Below, in pieces: positions 1 through 6,033 of a DNA stretch of 7,447 bases. Under the pieces are notes generated by a model. That model was not told where the DNA came from, ran no database searches, and saw only the letters and a list, made by a program, of their open reading frames with translations. Source of the DNA: Candidatus Margulisiibacteriota bacterium (GTDB taxonomy: Bacteria; Margulisbacteria; WOR-1; O2-12-FULL-45-9; XYB2-FULL-48-7); the NCBI GenBank assembly GCA_028717325.1, contig JAQUOB010000056.1, positions 1-7,447 on the forward strand, in the 5' to 3' direction. The translations under genes were made by a program, and so were the position numbers. Position 1 is the stretch's first letter. Every line of letters starts with the position of its first letter.

Positions 1-276
1 ACCATGATCGCCGCCAACACGGTCATCATGGATTCCGATTTCCATGCCGTCTGGCCGCCGGAGAACCGCCCGCTGAACCCGGCCCAGAACGATGCCGACG
101 TAACGATCGGCCGCAACGCCTGGATCGGGGTGCAAAGCATAATTTTGAAGGGAGTTACGATCGGCGATAATTCGATCATCGCCGCGGGCAGCGTTGTGGT
201 GAACGATATCCCGCCGAATGTCCTGGCCGGCGGCGTGCCCGCGAAAGTCATCAAAAAGTTGGGGGACAGCCGATGA
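1..276 (+). CDS. Hexapeptide-repeat O-acyltransferase, C-terminal part (5' end outside window)
   Basis: The reading frame is open from the left edge and ends at TGA 274-276. About 91 C-terminal residues are present. The ATG at position 4 is internal: what follows it is already mid-domain, so the true start lies upstream. Visible features are a DSDFH segment (codons at 31-45), whose His matches the catalytic His region of maltose/galactoside/WbbJ-type acetyltransferases, and then imperfect hexapeptide repeats (VTIGRN, AWIGVQ, VTIGDN, SIIAAG, SVVVND) forming the left-handed beta-helix coils. The closing LAGGVPAKVIKKL is the standard C-terminus of the family. Such enzymes move an acetyl or similar acyl group from acyl-CoA to a sugar hydroxyl or amine in the cytoplasm. 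In this locus, acetylation of a surface-polysaccharide sugar is the natural inference. The acceptor and the acyl donor cannot be told from this fragment. The stop overlaps the next start (ATGA). Confidence 0.9.
   Translation, partial: TMIAANTVIMDSDFHAVWPPENRPLNPAQNDADVTIGRNAWIGVQSIILKGVTIGDNSIIAAGSVVVNDIPPNVLAGGVPAKVIKKLGDSR
261..266 (+). promoter_or_regulatory. Shine-Dalgarno site for the CysC-family gene
   Basis: GGGGGA lies six bases before ATG 273. It sits inside the end of the acyltransferase gene and supports the start that forms the ATGA overlap. Confidence 0.55.
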
Positions 277-872
277 ACATCACCTGGCATGACACGAAGT
301 TGACTAAAAAAGAGCGCGAAAAACGCAACGGGCATAAAGGCGCCGTGCTCTGGCTGACCGGCCTGTCCGGGTCGGGCAAATCGACGCTCGCGGTGGAGCT
401 GCAGTGCCGGCTGTTCGAGCGGGGGCACCAGGCCTATGTCCTCGACGGTGATAATATCCGGCACGGGCTGAACAAGAACCTGGGCTTCTCGCCGGCCGAC
501 CGGACGGAGAACATCCGGCGCGTCGGCGAAGTGGCCAAATTATTTTATGAGGCCGGTTTTCTGGTGATCACTTCATTTATCTCGCCCTACCGGAAAGACC
601 GGGAGGCGGTCAGAGGGCTGCTGCCGAAAGGCGATTTTATTGAGGTCCATGTCAAAGCCGCTCTCGATAATTGCGAGAAAAGGGACCCCAAGGGGCTTTA
701 TCGAAAAGCCCGCCGCGGCGAGATCAGTGATTTTACCGGCGTCACGGCGCCTTATGAGGAGCCGGCCGCCCCGGAATTGATCTTAAAAACGGATGAAGAA
801 TCGAAGGATGAATGCGTCCGGCAGATCATCGACTATCTTGAGGCCAATAATTATATTAAGAGGACCGATTGA
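273..872 (+). CDS. cysC: Adenylylsulfate (APS) kinase family protein, CysC-like
   Basis: This is 199 residues, the normal length for stand-alone CysC. After a typical N-terminal NITWH segment there is a P-loop, GLSGSGKS (residues 30-37, Lys36). DGDNIRHGLNKNLGF (58-72) and FSPADRTENIRR (72-83) match the APS-binding region. FISPYRKDRE carries the conserved Ser104, followed by DPKGLYRKAR and the FTGVTAPYEEP lid segment. The family phosphorylates adenylylsulfate with ATP to give PAPS, the sulfate donor. No ATP sulfurylase (cysD/cysN or sat) is adjacent, and the neighbours are polysaccharide genes. The product is therefore more likely tied to polysaccharide modification than to sulfate assimilation. 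One alternative is a CysC homologue acting on another substrate, as with the Campylobacter jejuni capsule enzyme Cj1415, a cytidine diphosphoramidate kinase. Family membership is firm; the substrate in this organism is inferred. It overlaps the upstream gene by four bases. Confidence 0.93.
   Translation: MNITWHDTKLTKKEREKRNGHKGAVLWLTGLSGSGKSTLAVELQCRLFERGHQAYVLDGDNIRHGLNKNLGFSPADRTENIRRVGEVAKLFYEAGFLVITSFISPYRKDREAVRGLLPKGDFIEVHVKAALDNCEKRDPKGLYRKARRGEISDFTGVTAPYEEPAAPELILKTDEESKDECVRQIIDYLEANNYIKRTD
858..864 (+). promoter_or_regulatory. Shine-Dalgarno site deciding the HAD gene start
   Basis: AAGAGGA ends seven bases before ATG 872 but only four bases before the in-frame TTG at 869. The spacing favours ATG 872 as the start. 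Confidence 0.55.
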
Positions 873-1678
873 TGAGACAACCGCATGAGATCGAACTGAC
901 AAAAATTAAATATGACGAACCGATCGGCTTGATCTTTGACGTCGATGAGCTGTTGTTCGACAATCAGAACGAGATACTGGCCGCCTACGCGGCGCTTTTG
1001 AAAAACCGCTCCATCGAGCCGGCCGGCGACGAGCGGTATCCGGGCAGGGATCTGTTCGAGATCATTGCCAATTTAAAGGACAAATATCATCTGGCCGAAA
1101 GCGTCGAGGAGCTGGTGCGGGAAAGAAGAGAGGTCTATCTCGGGAACTTGAGAGCGTCCCGCAGCGGACCCTGCGCCGGGGTGAGGGAGGTCTTCCACTT
1201 TCTCGAAGCGAACCGGGGGAAAATAAATGTCCGGGTCGCTTACACGACGTCGTCCGAGCGGGCGTTCACCGAGATAGTCATGAAGAAAATATTCAGCCAT
1301 ATCGGTCTCGGCCGGTATGCCTCGGACCCGGAGGCCTTTTTCTACCATGACGCGGGCCGGCCGGCGTCCACCTGCTGGCAGGCCGGGCTGAAGAAAAAAC
1401 CCGATCCGATGCTCTACGAGCTGACGATCGGCAAATTAAAATTGCCGCCCGCCCAGTGCCTGGCGTTCGAGGATTCTTTGAGCGGCTTTCAGGCCGCTTA
1501 CCAGGCCGGGGCGAATATCTTTGTCGTGCCGCGTCCCAGGGGCCGGGCCGAATTCGATCATCTGGAATTCAATCAGGTTTATGAAGGGCGGGTCTGCAAA
1601 CTGGCCGCCATCAATGATGTTTTGCCGTTCATGAATAAAGTATTCAGTCGAAAAGGAGGAGACAATGAGCAAAGGTAA
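872..1678 (+). CDS. HAD-superfamily hydrolase, subfamily I type with helical cap
   Basis: The protein has 268 residues counting from ATG 872, chosen for its ribosome-site spacing; TTG 869 would add one residue. HAD motif I is FDVDELLFD with nucleophile Asp23 and Asp25. Motif II is YTTSSE around Thr125-Ser127. Motif III is Lys176 in KKPDP. Motif IV is FEDSLSG with Glu200 and Asp201. The roughly 90 residues between motifs I and II are right for an alpha-helical C1 cap, as in beta-phosphoglucomutase and phosphoglycolate phosphatase relatives. All catalytic positions are present. The residue after Asp25 is Glu where many relatives have Gly. The substrate is unknown. The gene overlaps kdsB by 14 bases, so a sugar-phosphate phosphatase (or mutase) role in making or trimming a KDO-type or other sugar is plausible. 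It is not KdsC by architecture: KdsC is shorter and lacks a cap. Confidence 0.88.
   Translation: MRQPHEIELTKIKYDEPIGLIFDVDELLFDNQNEILAAYAALLKNRSIEPAGDERYPGRDLFEIIANLKDKYHLAESVEELVRERREVYLGNLRASRSGPCAGVREVFHFLEANRGKINVRVAYTTSSERAFTEIVMKKIFSHIGLGRYASDPEAFFYHDAGRPASTCWQAGLKKKPDPMLYELTIGKLKLPPAQCLAFEDSLSGFQAAYQAGANIFVVPRPRGRAEFDHLEFNQVYEGRVCKLAAINDVLPFMNKVFSRKGGDNEQR
1653..1660 (+). promoter_or_regulatory. Strong Shine-Dalgarno site for kdsB
   Basis: AAGGAGGA lies four bases before ATG 1665, inside the 3' end of the HAD gene. It is the best match to the anti-SD sequence in the window. It fixes the kdsB start and suggests high or independent re-initiation of kdsB translation despite the 14-base overlap. 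Confidence 0.8.
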
Positions 1679-2423
1679 AAAAGAAAAGGTGATCGCGATC
1701 ATTCCGGCCCGCTACGCTTCGACGCGTTTTGAAGGGAAACCTTTAGCGCTGATCTGCGGCCAGCCGATGATCCATTATGTCTATACAAGCGTGGCCAAGT
1801 GCGGGGTCATCGACGAGCTTTATGTCGCGACCGATGACGAGCGGATCGCGCGGGTAGTGGAAGGCTTCGGCGGCAATGTGATCATGACCTCGGCCAAGCA
1901 CCCCACCGGGACCGATCGCATCGCGGAAGCCGCTTCGAAGATCGACGCCGACATAATCGTCAACGTGCAGGGGGACGAGCCGCTGGTCAAGGCGGAAATG
2001 GTGGAGCAGGCGGTCAGGCCGATCCTTGATGATCATAACGTCTATGTTACGACCCTGATGTCAAAGATCAACAACGCCGGGGATTTTGTCGATAATACCA
2101 TCGTCAAGGCGGTCAGGGACGTGAATGACGACATTCTCTTTTTATCCCGGGCGCCGATCCCTTACCCGAAGACCCGGCAGGATTTTGTGGTCTATAAACA
2201 GATCGGGCTCTATGCGTTTAAAAAACCGTTCCTGATGGAATTCGTCAAAATGCAGCAGACGAACCTTGAGCTGATCGAGGGCGTCGAATTCCTGCGTATC
2301 CTGGAGAACGGCCGCAAGATCAGGGGAGTGGAGACCAATTGCTCGACGATCAGCGTGGACACGATCTCCGATCTCTGCGAAGTGGAAAAATACCTGAAGG
2401 CGAAAGCAAAAAAGCGAGGCTAG
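1665..2423 (+). CDS. kdsB: 3-deoxy-manno-octulosonate cytidylyltransferase (CMP-KDO synthetase)
   Basis: This is 252 residues, close to the usual 245-255. The N-terminal nucleotide-binding signature IPARYASTRFEGKPL (13-27) is nearly canonical. It is followed by HPTGTDR (79-85) for base and sugar recognition and NVQGDEP (100-106), whose Asp104 belongs to the metal/CMP site. Later come KQIGLYAFKKPFL, LELIEGVEFLRILENG and the closing VDTISDL segment, all in family order. The enzyme couples CTP and KDO to CMP-KDO plus pyrophosphate in the cytoplasm, the activation step for KDO transfer to lipid A or to capsule linkers. Placement among glycosyltransferase and modification genes suggests a locus-specific copy (like KpsU of capsule loci) rather than, or besides, the housekeeping copy. 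A related 3-deoxy-ulosonate as substrate cannot be excluded. The next gene starts two bases after the stop. Confidence 0.95.
   Translation: MSKGKKEKVIAIIPARYASTRFEGKPLALICGQPMIHYVYTSVAKCGVIDELYVATDDERIARVVEGFGGNVIMTSAKHPTGTDRIAEAASKIDADIIVNVQGDEPLVKAEMVEQAVRPILDDHNVYVTTLMSKINNAGDFVDNTIVKAVRDVNDDILFLSRAPIPYPKTRQDFVVYKQIGLYAFKKPFLMEFVKMQQTNLELIEGVEFLRILENGRKIRGVETNCSTISVDTISDLCEVEKYLKAKAKKRG
2416..2419 (+). promoter_or_regulatory. Weak Shine-Dalgarno site for the 673-residue gene
   Basis: GAGG, just inside the kdsB 3' end, is six bases before TTG 2426 and twelve before GTG 2432. The spacing favours the TTG start. The core is weak, so coupling to kdsB translation is likely. Confidence 0.45.
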
Positions 2424-2425
2424 AT

Positions 2426-4447
2426 TTGTCTGTGGCTAAAAAAGTATTAATCATTACCGATCACACGCGCTCGACCTGGATCGAGCGCGCCGGCCGGCGC
2501 CGCGCTGAAGAGCTCGATTATACCCTCCTGGCGCTGGGTTTTAACGGTGCCGTTCTGCCGCGGCTTGACCCGGAAAAATACAGGACGGTCGCCCGGTTCA
2601 AGGTCCTCGATGTCGCCTCTTTTGCGGAAGCGTCCCAGGAAAAAATAAGGGAATTTGTTCCCGCCCTGGTTTATAAATTGCCGCGGCGGCCGCTGGACGG
2701 TGACCGGACTCTGCTGAGACTGTTTAACCTGGGCGATTTTAATCTCTGGTGGCTGTTGAACATATCGGAAAAAAGCCTGCTCGTCAACGCGATGATCACG
2801 AGGCTCTATTATATAGAATTGATCAGACAGGCCCTGGCCGGCGGGGATTTTCAGGAACTCTGGCTGGACCTCGCGGACAAGACGGTCGAGGCCTGCCTGA
2901 TCGGCAACGGCGGAAGAGTGCCGCGCCTGACTGTCATTGATGGGACGAGGGAAAGAAAGTCAAGAGGCCATTTCTGGCCAAGATTGGTGTCCGGTTTGAT
3001 CGGGCCTTTGGCCGCCGGACTGCTGCGTTATTTGATCCTGAAACTGATCGGCTTAGGCGAGGGTAAGGCGGCTGCGGGGACAAAAAACCGTCTCGTGTTT
3101 TTCAGCTTTTTCCCTTATTTTTGGAGTTCGGCCTCAAAGCGCGGCGCCGTCGAAATATTTTACCAATCGCTGCCGGAACAGCTCGACCAATATTTCGCCA
3201 GTTCTTATTCGGTCTGGTTGAACTATGGCCCCCTGGGGTTATGGCGTCAGCGCGACAGGATTAAGACGATCTTCCGGCAAAAGAATGTTTTTGCTTTAGA
3301 GCGTTACCTGACGCCCGGGGCGTTTTTGTCGCTATTCTGCCTGTCCTGGGCGGTAGCTTTTAAGATCGCCGCCTACCGCCGCGGTTTTATGAAACGGATC
3401 AAAGAAGATTATGAGGGCTATGACATCACCAATATCGTGGTTGAAGAACTGAACGAATCCATCCTGTCTTCCGAAATGTTCACTTCGCTGGCGCTCATGA
3501 AAGCGGCGGCCGGTCTGGTTAAGAAAGAAAAGATCGAGACCTTGGTTTACCGGATCGAATTCCAGCCCTTTGAAAAGGCGCTGATCTACGGTTTGGGCCG
3601 GGCTTGCCGGACGGTGGCTTTCCAGCACCAGGCGTTTGCCCGGAACCACCTCCAGTATTTCTACGATCAAGGCGAGATCGCCGGTTATTATTCGGACAGA
3701 TCAAACCCCGATAACCTGCCCTTGCCGGACAAGTATTTCGTCACCGGCGAATACCAGAAAGAGGTCTTGATCGGGAACGGTTTTCCGGCGAGGGATATCG
3801 GGCTCTGCGGCCCGGTGCGTTATTCGGAGCTTTTGTCTTATCTCAAGAACAAGCAGCCCCAGGCCGAAGTCAGGGGCCGGTACGGCTTCAAGACCGAGCA
3901 GAAGATATTTCTGGTCCTGGCCCCGGTGATCAAAGAAGAGGTCCAGAACCTCATGGTCAATCTCTTGCAGGTCATGAACGATCGGCCGGACTTTGCCGGG
4001 TACGTGTTTTTGATCAAGTTCCATCCGGCCTTTAAGTTCGAAAAGTTCGTGACCGATCTGATCGCCAAGCTGTTCCCGGCCCTGCAGTACGGCATCCTGG
4101 CTGACGGCATCAGTTTGAACGACTATGTCGTCCTGGCCGATGCGGTCATGCTGACCACGACAACCATCGGGATCGAGGCGATCTGCCTGGGCGTTATGCC
4201 GGTGCTGTTCGAGAACGACCTGCTGTTCAGCCTCAACCCGATGCTGGAGATCAAAAACGCCTGTTTGTGCGTTCACAACTCTGCCGAGCTTGAAGCGGCG
4301 ATCGAAACGGTGGTCAAGGGCGGGGCAGAGCTGAAAAACATCGCCCGCAACTGGCCCGGTGCCATCAGGAAGATGTTTTATCGTATCAATGAAGATCCGA
4401 ACGCCGGCTTTAAGAATTGTCTGGAGAAATTGGGCTGCGTCAATTAA
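2426..4447 (+). CDS. Putative surface-carbohydrate glycosyltransferase, GT-B-like C-terminal half
   Basis: The protein has 673 residues from TTG 2426, or 671 from GTG 2432 (MAKKVLIITDH...). No ATG is available near the kdsB stop, and in-frame starts further upstream would overlap kdsB heavily. Residues 5-40 begin with a Rossmann-like strand (KKVLIITD). Hydrophobic stretches near residues 187-211 and 299-316 could be membrane-associated helices. The C-terminal half looks like a GT-B nucleotide-sugar-binding lobe: FQHQAFARNH, PDKYFVTGEYQKEVL, CGPVRY, LIKFHP (His533-Pro534), then a Thr run Thr577-580 leading into GIEA...GVMPVLFEN. An HP motif plus a Ser/Thr-rich loop before GxEA is the pattern of capsule KDO transferases and poly/sialyltransferases, which use CMP-sugars. 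Adjacency to kdsB fits CMP-KDO as donor, but this is inference. It resembles the large 'surface carbohydrate biosynthesis protein' families seen in Leptospira O-antigen loci; I recall this only loosely. Confidence 0.68.
   Translation: MSVAKKVLIITDHTRSTWIERAGRRRAEELDYTLLALGFNGAVLPRLDPEKYRTVARFKVLDVASFAEASQEKIREFVPALVYKLPRRPLDGDRTLLRLFNLGDFNLWWLLNISEKSLLVNAMITRLYYIELIRQALAGGDFQELWLDLADKTVEACLIGNGGRVPRLTVIDGTRERKSRGHFWPRLVSGLIGPLAAGLLRYLILKLIGLGEGKAAAGTKNRLVFFSFFPYFWSSASKRGAVEIFYQSLPEQLDQYFASSYSVWLNYGPLGLWRQRDRIKTIFRQKNVFALERYLTPGAFLSLFCLSWAVAFKIAAYRRGFMKRIKEDYEGYDITNIVVEELNESILSSEMFTSLALMKAAAGLVKKEKIETLVYRIEFQPFEKALIYGLGRACRTVAFQHQAFARNHLQYFYDQGEIAGYYSDRSNPDNLPLPDKYFVTGEYQKEVLIGNGFPARDIGLCGPVRYSELLSYLKNKQPQAEVRGRYGFKTEQKIFLVLAPVIKEEVQNLMVNLLQVMNDRPDFAGYVFLIKFHPAFKFEKFVTDLIAKLFPALQYGILADGISLNDYVVLADAVMLTTTTIGIEAICLGVMPVLFENDLLFSLNPMLEIKNACLCVHNSAELEAAIETVVKGGAELKNIARNWPGAIRKMFYRINEDPNAGFKNCLEKLGCVN
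2466..2500 (+). repeat. Perfect 9-bp hairpin followed by a 14-bp palindrome, early in the coding region
   Basis: Positions 2466-2474 (CGCGCTCGA) pair exactly with 2481-2489 (TCGAGCGCG) around a 6-base loop. The overlapping segment 2487-2500 (GCGCCGGCCGGCGC) is its own reverse complement. The pair lies about 40 bases after the TTG start of the 673-residue gene and encodes ordinary protein sequence. No T-run follows, so it is not an intrinsic terminator. Confidence 0.6.
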
Positions 4448-4452
4448 ATAAT

Positions 4453-4459
4453 AAAGGAG
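4453..4459 (+). promoter_or_regulatory. Shine-Dalgarno site for the radical SAM gene
   Basis: AAAGGAG is six bases before ATG 4466, in the 18-base gap after the previous stop. It is a strong site that supports this start. Confidence 0.75.
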
Positions 4460-4465
4460 TGTAAA

Positions 4466-5995
4466 ATGGCCAATAAAAAGATAGTTTTGATCAATCTGCC
4501 CCCTTGCCCGGATTACAATTATTCCGACGCGGGCGAGATCTTCCCGCATACCGGCCTGATGCTGGCCGGCGCGATCTTTAAGCAGCGGGGCTTCACGGTC
4601 AAAATGGTGGACGGAGCGCTGGAAAAAAATTACGAAGAGAAAGCCCTGGCCGCGATCGATTCTGACACCGTGCTGGTCTGTTTTTCGCTGATGACCATCC
4701 AGGTGGAGATGGCCCTCCAGCTTTCAAAAAAGATCAAAGAAAAATATTCCGGTTTGATCTTGTGGGGCGGCATCCATCCCATTCTGTTCCCCGGGCAGAC
4801 GGTCGCCCATCCCTCAATTGACATAGTCGTCACGGGCGAGGGCTACGATTCGACGCTGGGCTTGATCGATCACCTGAACGGCCAAGTTAAACTGGAGGCG
4901 ATCAAGGGGATCGGTTTTAAGAACGCGGCGGGCGAAGTGGTCTTGACCGAGCCGGCCCAGCCCGACGACATCGAAAAACTGCCCCACTTTGATTTTTCCA
5001 TCCTGGACGACGTTGAACCGTATCTGGAGGCCAAGAGCGTCTTTAATAACGAGATCGAAACGGATAACAACGAAAAAGTCCGGCTGATGCCGATTTTTAC
5101 CGGCCACGGCTGCGCCTATAAATGCCATTTCTGCATTAACGCTTTCCTGAAAAGGAAATACCGGTTCAAGTCGGCGCAGTCGATAATCGCCGAGGTCAAA
5201 AAGCTGATGCGCGACTACGGGGCCAACGCTTTTGTTTTCCTTGACGAAGATTTTCCGATCAGCAAAAAACGGCTGTTCGAATTGCTGGATCTGATCGAGC
5301 AGGAGAAGCTGAAGTTCTACTGGCGCGTCTGGGGCCGGGTCAGCTATTTTAACGACGCCTATATCAACCGGGACGTCATCAAGCGGCTGGAAAAGAACGG
5401 CTTGCGGTCTTACGTGATGGGGGCGGAGAGCGGCTCGCAAAAAGTGCTCGACATAATCGAGAAGAAAATAACGGTCGCGGAAATACTTAATTCGGCCAGG
5501 GTGTTGAACGGGACAAAAATATTCGCCAAATATTCCTTCATCATGGGCCTGGAAGGGGAGAAGAGAGAAGACGCGGCCGCCACTTACCGGGTCTGCGCCG
5601 AGATGGTCGACCTGAACCCCAAGGTCCATATCACTCCGCCGCTGACGTTCCGCTATTACCCGGGCTCGCCGATCTTTGACCGGATCGTGAACAAATACAA
5701 GGTCAAACTGCCGCAAAAGATCGAGGATTGGCAGGGCGAGGTCCTCCACGAGGGTTTCTTCAAGATCGACGCGATGCCGTGGATCTGGCCGGATTTTGTG
5801 GAGACGGTCAAGCGAATGAACCAGTATCTCTGGTTTTATTACATATTGAAGAACAGCCCCAAATTCGTCAGCAAAGTATTGGGACGCCTGGTCAGATGGC
5901 GATTAAATGGCTTGTATTCTAAATTTCCCTGGGAGCTGCATGTTTACGATCTCTATAACAAACTGACCGGGAAAGTTCCGCTCGGTGCCGAATAG
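4466..5995 (+). CDS. B12-binding-domain radical SAM protein
   Basis: The protein has 509 residues. The N-terminal domain (about 1-150) has the cobalamin-binding Rossmann pattern of the family: a KIVLINLPP strand, PHTGLMLAGAIFKQRGF, WGGIHP (100-105) and VVTGEGYD (Gly124-Glu125-Gly126). A linker (PDDIEKLPHFDFSILD) leads to the radical SAM core, with its 4Fe-4S motif Cys216-x3-Cys220-x2-Cys223. The VMGAESGSQKVLDIIEK segment (Glu321) is the usual SAM-binding strand of this superfamily, followed by YSFIMGLEGE and FRYYPGSPIFD. The last 80 or so residues are aromatic- and basic-rich. Family members use a 5'-deoxyadenosyl radical, often with methylcobalamin, for C-methylation, ring contraction or rearrangement at unactivated carbons. 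The substrate is unknown. In this locus, modification of a sugar, lipid carrier or polymer is plausible. Family assignment is firm; the reaction is not. Confidence 0.92.
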   Translation: MANKKIVLINLPPCPDYNYSDAGEIFPHTGLMLAGAIFKQRGFTVKMVDGALEKNYEEKALAAIDSDTVLVCFSLMTIQVEMALQLSKKIKEKYSGLILWGGIHPILFPGQTVAHPSIDIVVTGEGYDSTLGLIDHLNGQVKLEAIKGIGFKNAAGEVVLTEPAQPDDIEKLPHFDFSILDDVEPYLEAKSVFNNEIETDNNEKVRLMPIFTGHGCAYKCHFCINAFLKRKYRFKSAQSIIAEVKKLMRDYGANAFVFLDEDFPISKKRLFELLDLIEQEKLKFYWRVWGRVSYFNDAYINRDVIKRLEKNGLRSYVMGAESGSQKVLDIIEKKITVAEILNSARVLNGTKIFAKYSFIMGLEGEKREDAAATYRVCAEMVDLNPKVHITPPLTFRYYPGSPIFDRIVNKYKVKLPQKIEDWQGEVLHEGFFKIDAMPWIWPDFVETVKRMNQYLWFYYILKNSPKFVSKVLGRLVRWRLNGLYSKFPWELHVYDLYNKLTGKVPLGAE

Positions 5996-5997
5996 CG

Positions 5998-6033
5998 ATG
6001 GACCCAAATATATTAGATAGGGGTGATGAATAA
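5998..6033 (+). other. Possible 11-codon upstream ORF in the 38-base gap before the RmlD-like gene
   Basis: ATG 5998 opens an 11-residue frame (MDPNILDRGDE) that closes at TAA 6031-6033, directly against ATG 6034 and in the same frame. I see no ribosome site before ATG 5998. The frame contains the ribosome site of the next gene (6019-6026), so it may be chance. It is listed because it almost fills the largest gap in the window. Confidence 0.15.
6019..6026 (+). promoter_or_regulatory. Shine-Dalgarno site for the RmlD-like gene
   Basis: AGGGGTGA lies seven bases before ATG 6034, in the 38-base gap. The rest of the gap (5996-6018) is A/T-rich but shows no convincing promoter boxes or hairpin. 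Confidence 0.65.

Noticed and set aside
4..276. ATG at position 4 as the start of a complete 90-residue acyltransferase
   Set aside because: The sequence right after it is already the middle of the acyltransferase domain (catalytic DSDFH region), so the gene must begin upstream of the window.
2339..2425. Upstream extension of the 673-residue protein to a TTG at 2339
   Set aside because: It would overlap kdsB by 85 bases. The extra residues are low-quality out-of-frame kdsB sequence, and the KKVLIITD strand that starts the domain lies after the kdsB stop.
2466..2489. Hairpin as an intrinsic terminator after kdsB
   Set aside because: No T-tract follows, and it lies within the coding region of the next gene.
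3701..4549. 282-codon open frame on the minus strand
   Set aside because: It lies opposite the well-supported glycosyltransferase-like gene and crosses into the radical SAM gene. Its translation is rich in Asp, Gln, His and Arg with no recognisable motif, typical of antisense shadows of GC-biased genes.
4814..5749. 311-codon open frame on the minus strand
   Set aside because: It lies opposite the radical SAM core, where the plus-strand CxxxCxxC motif is unmistakable. The antisense product shows no domain pattern.
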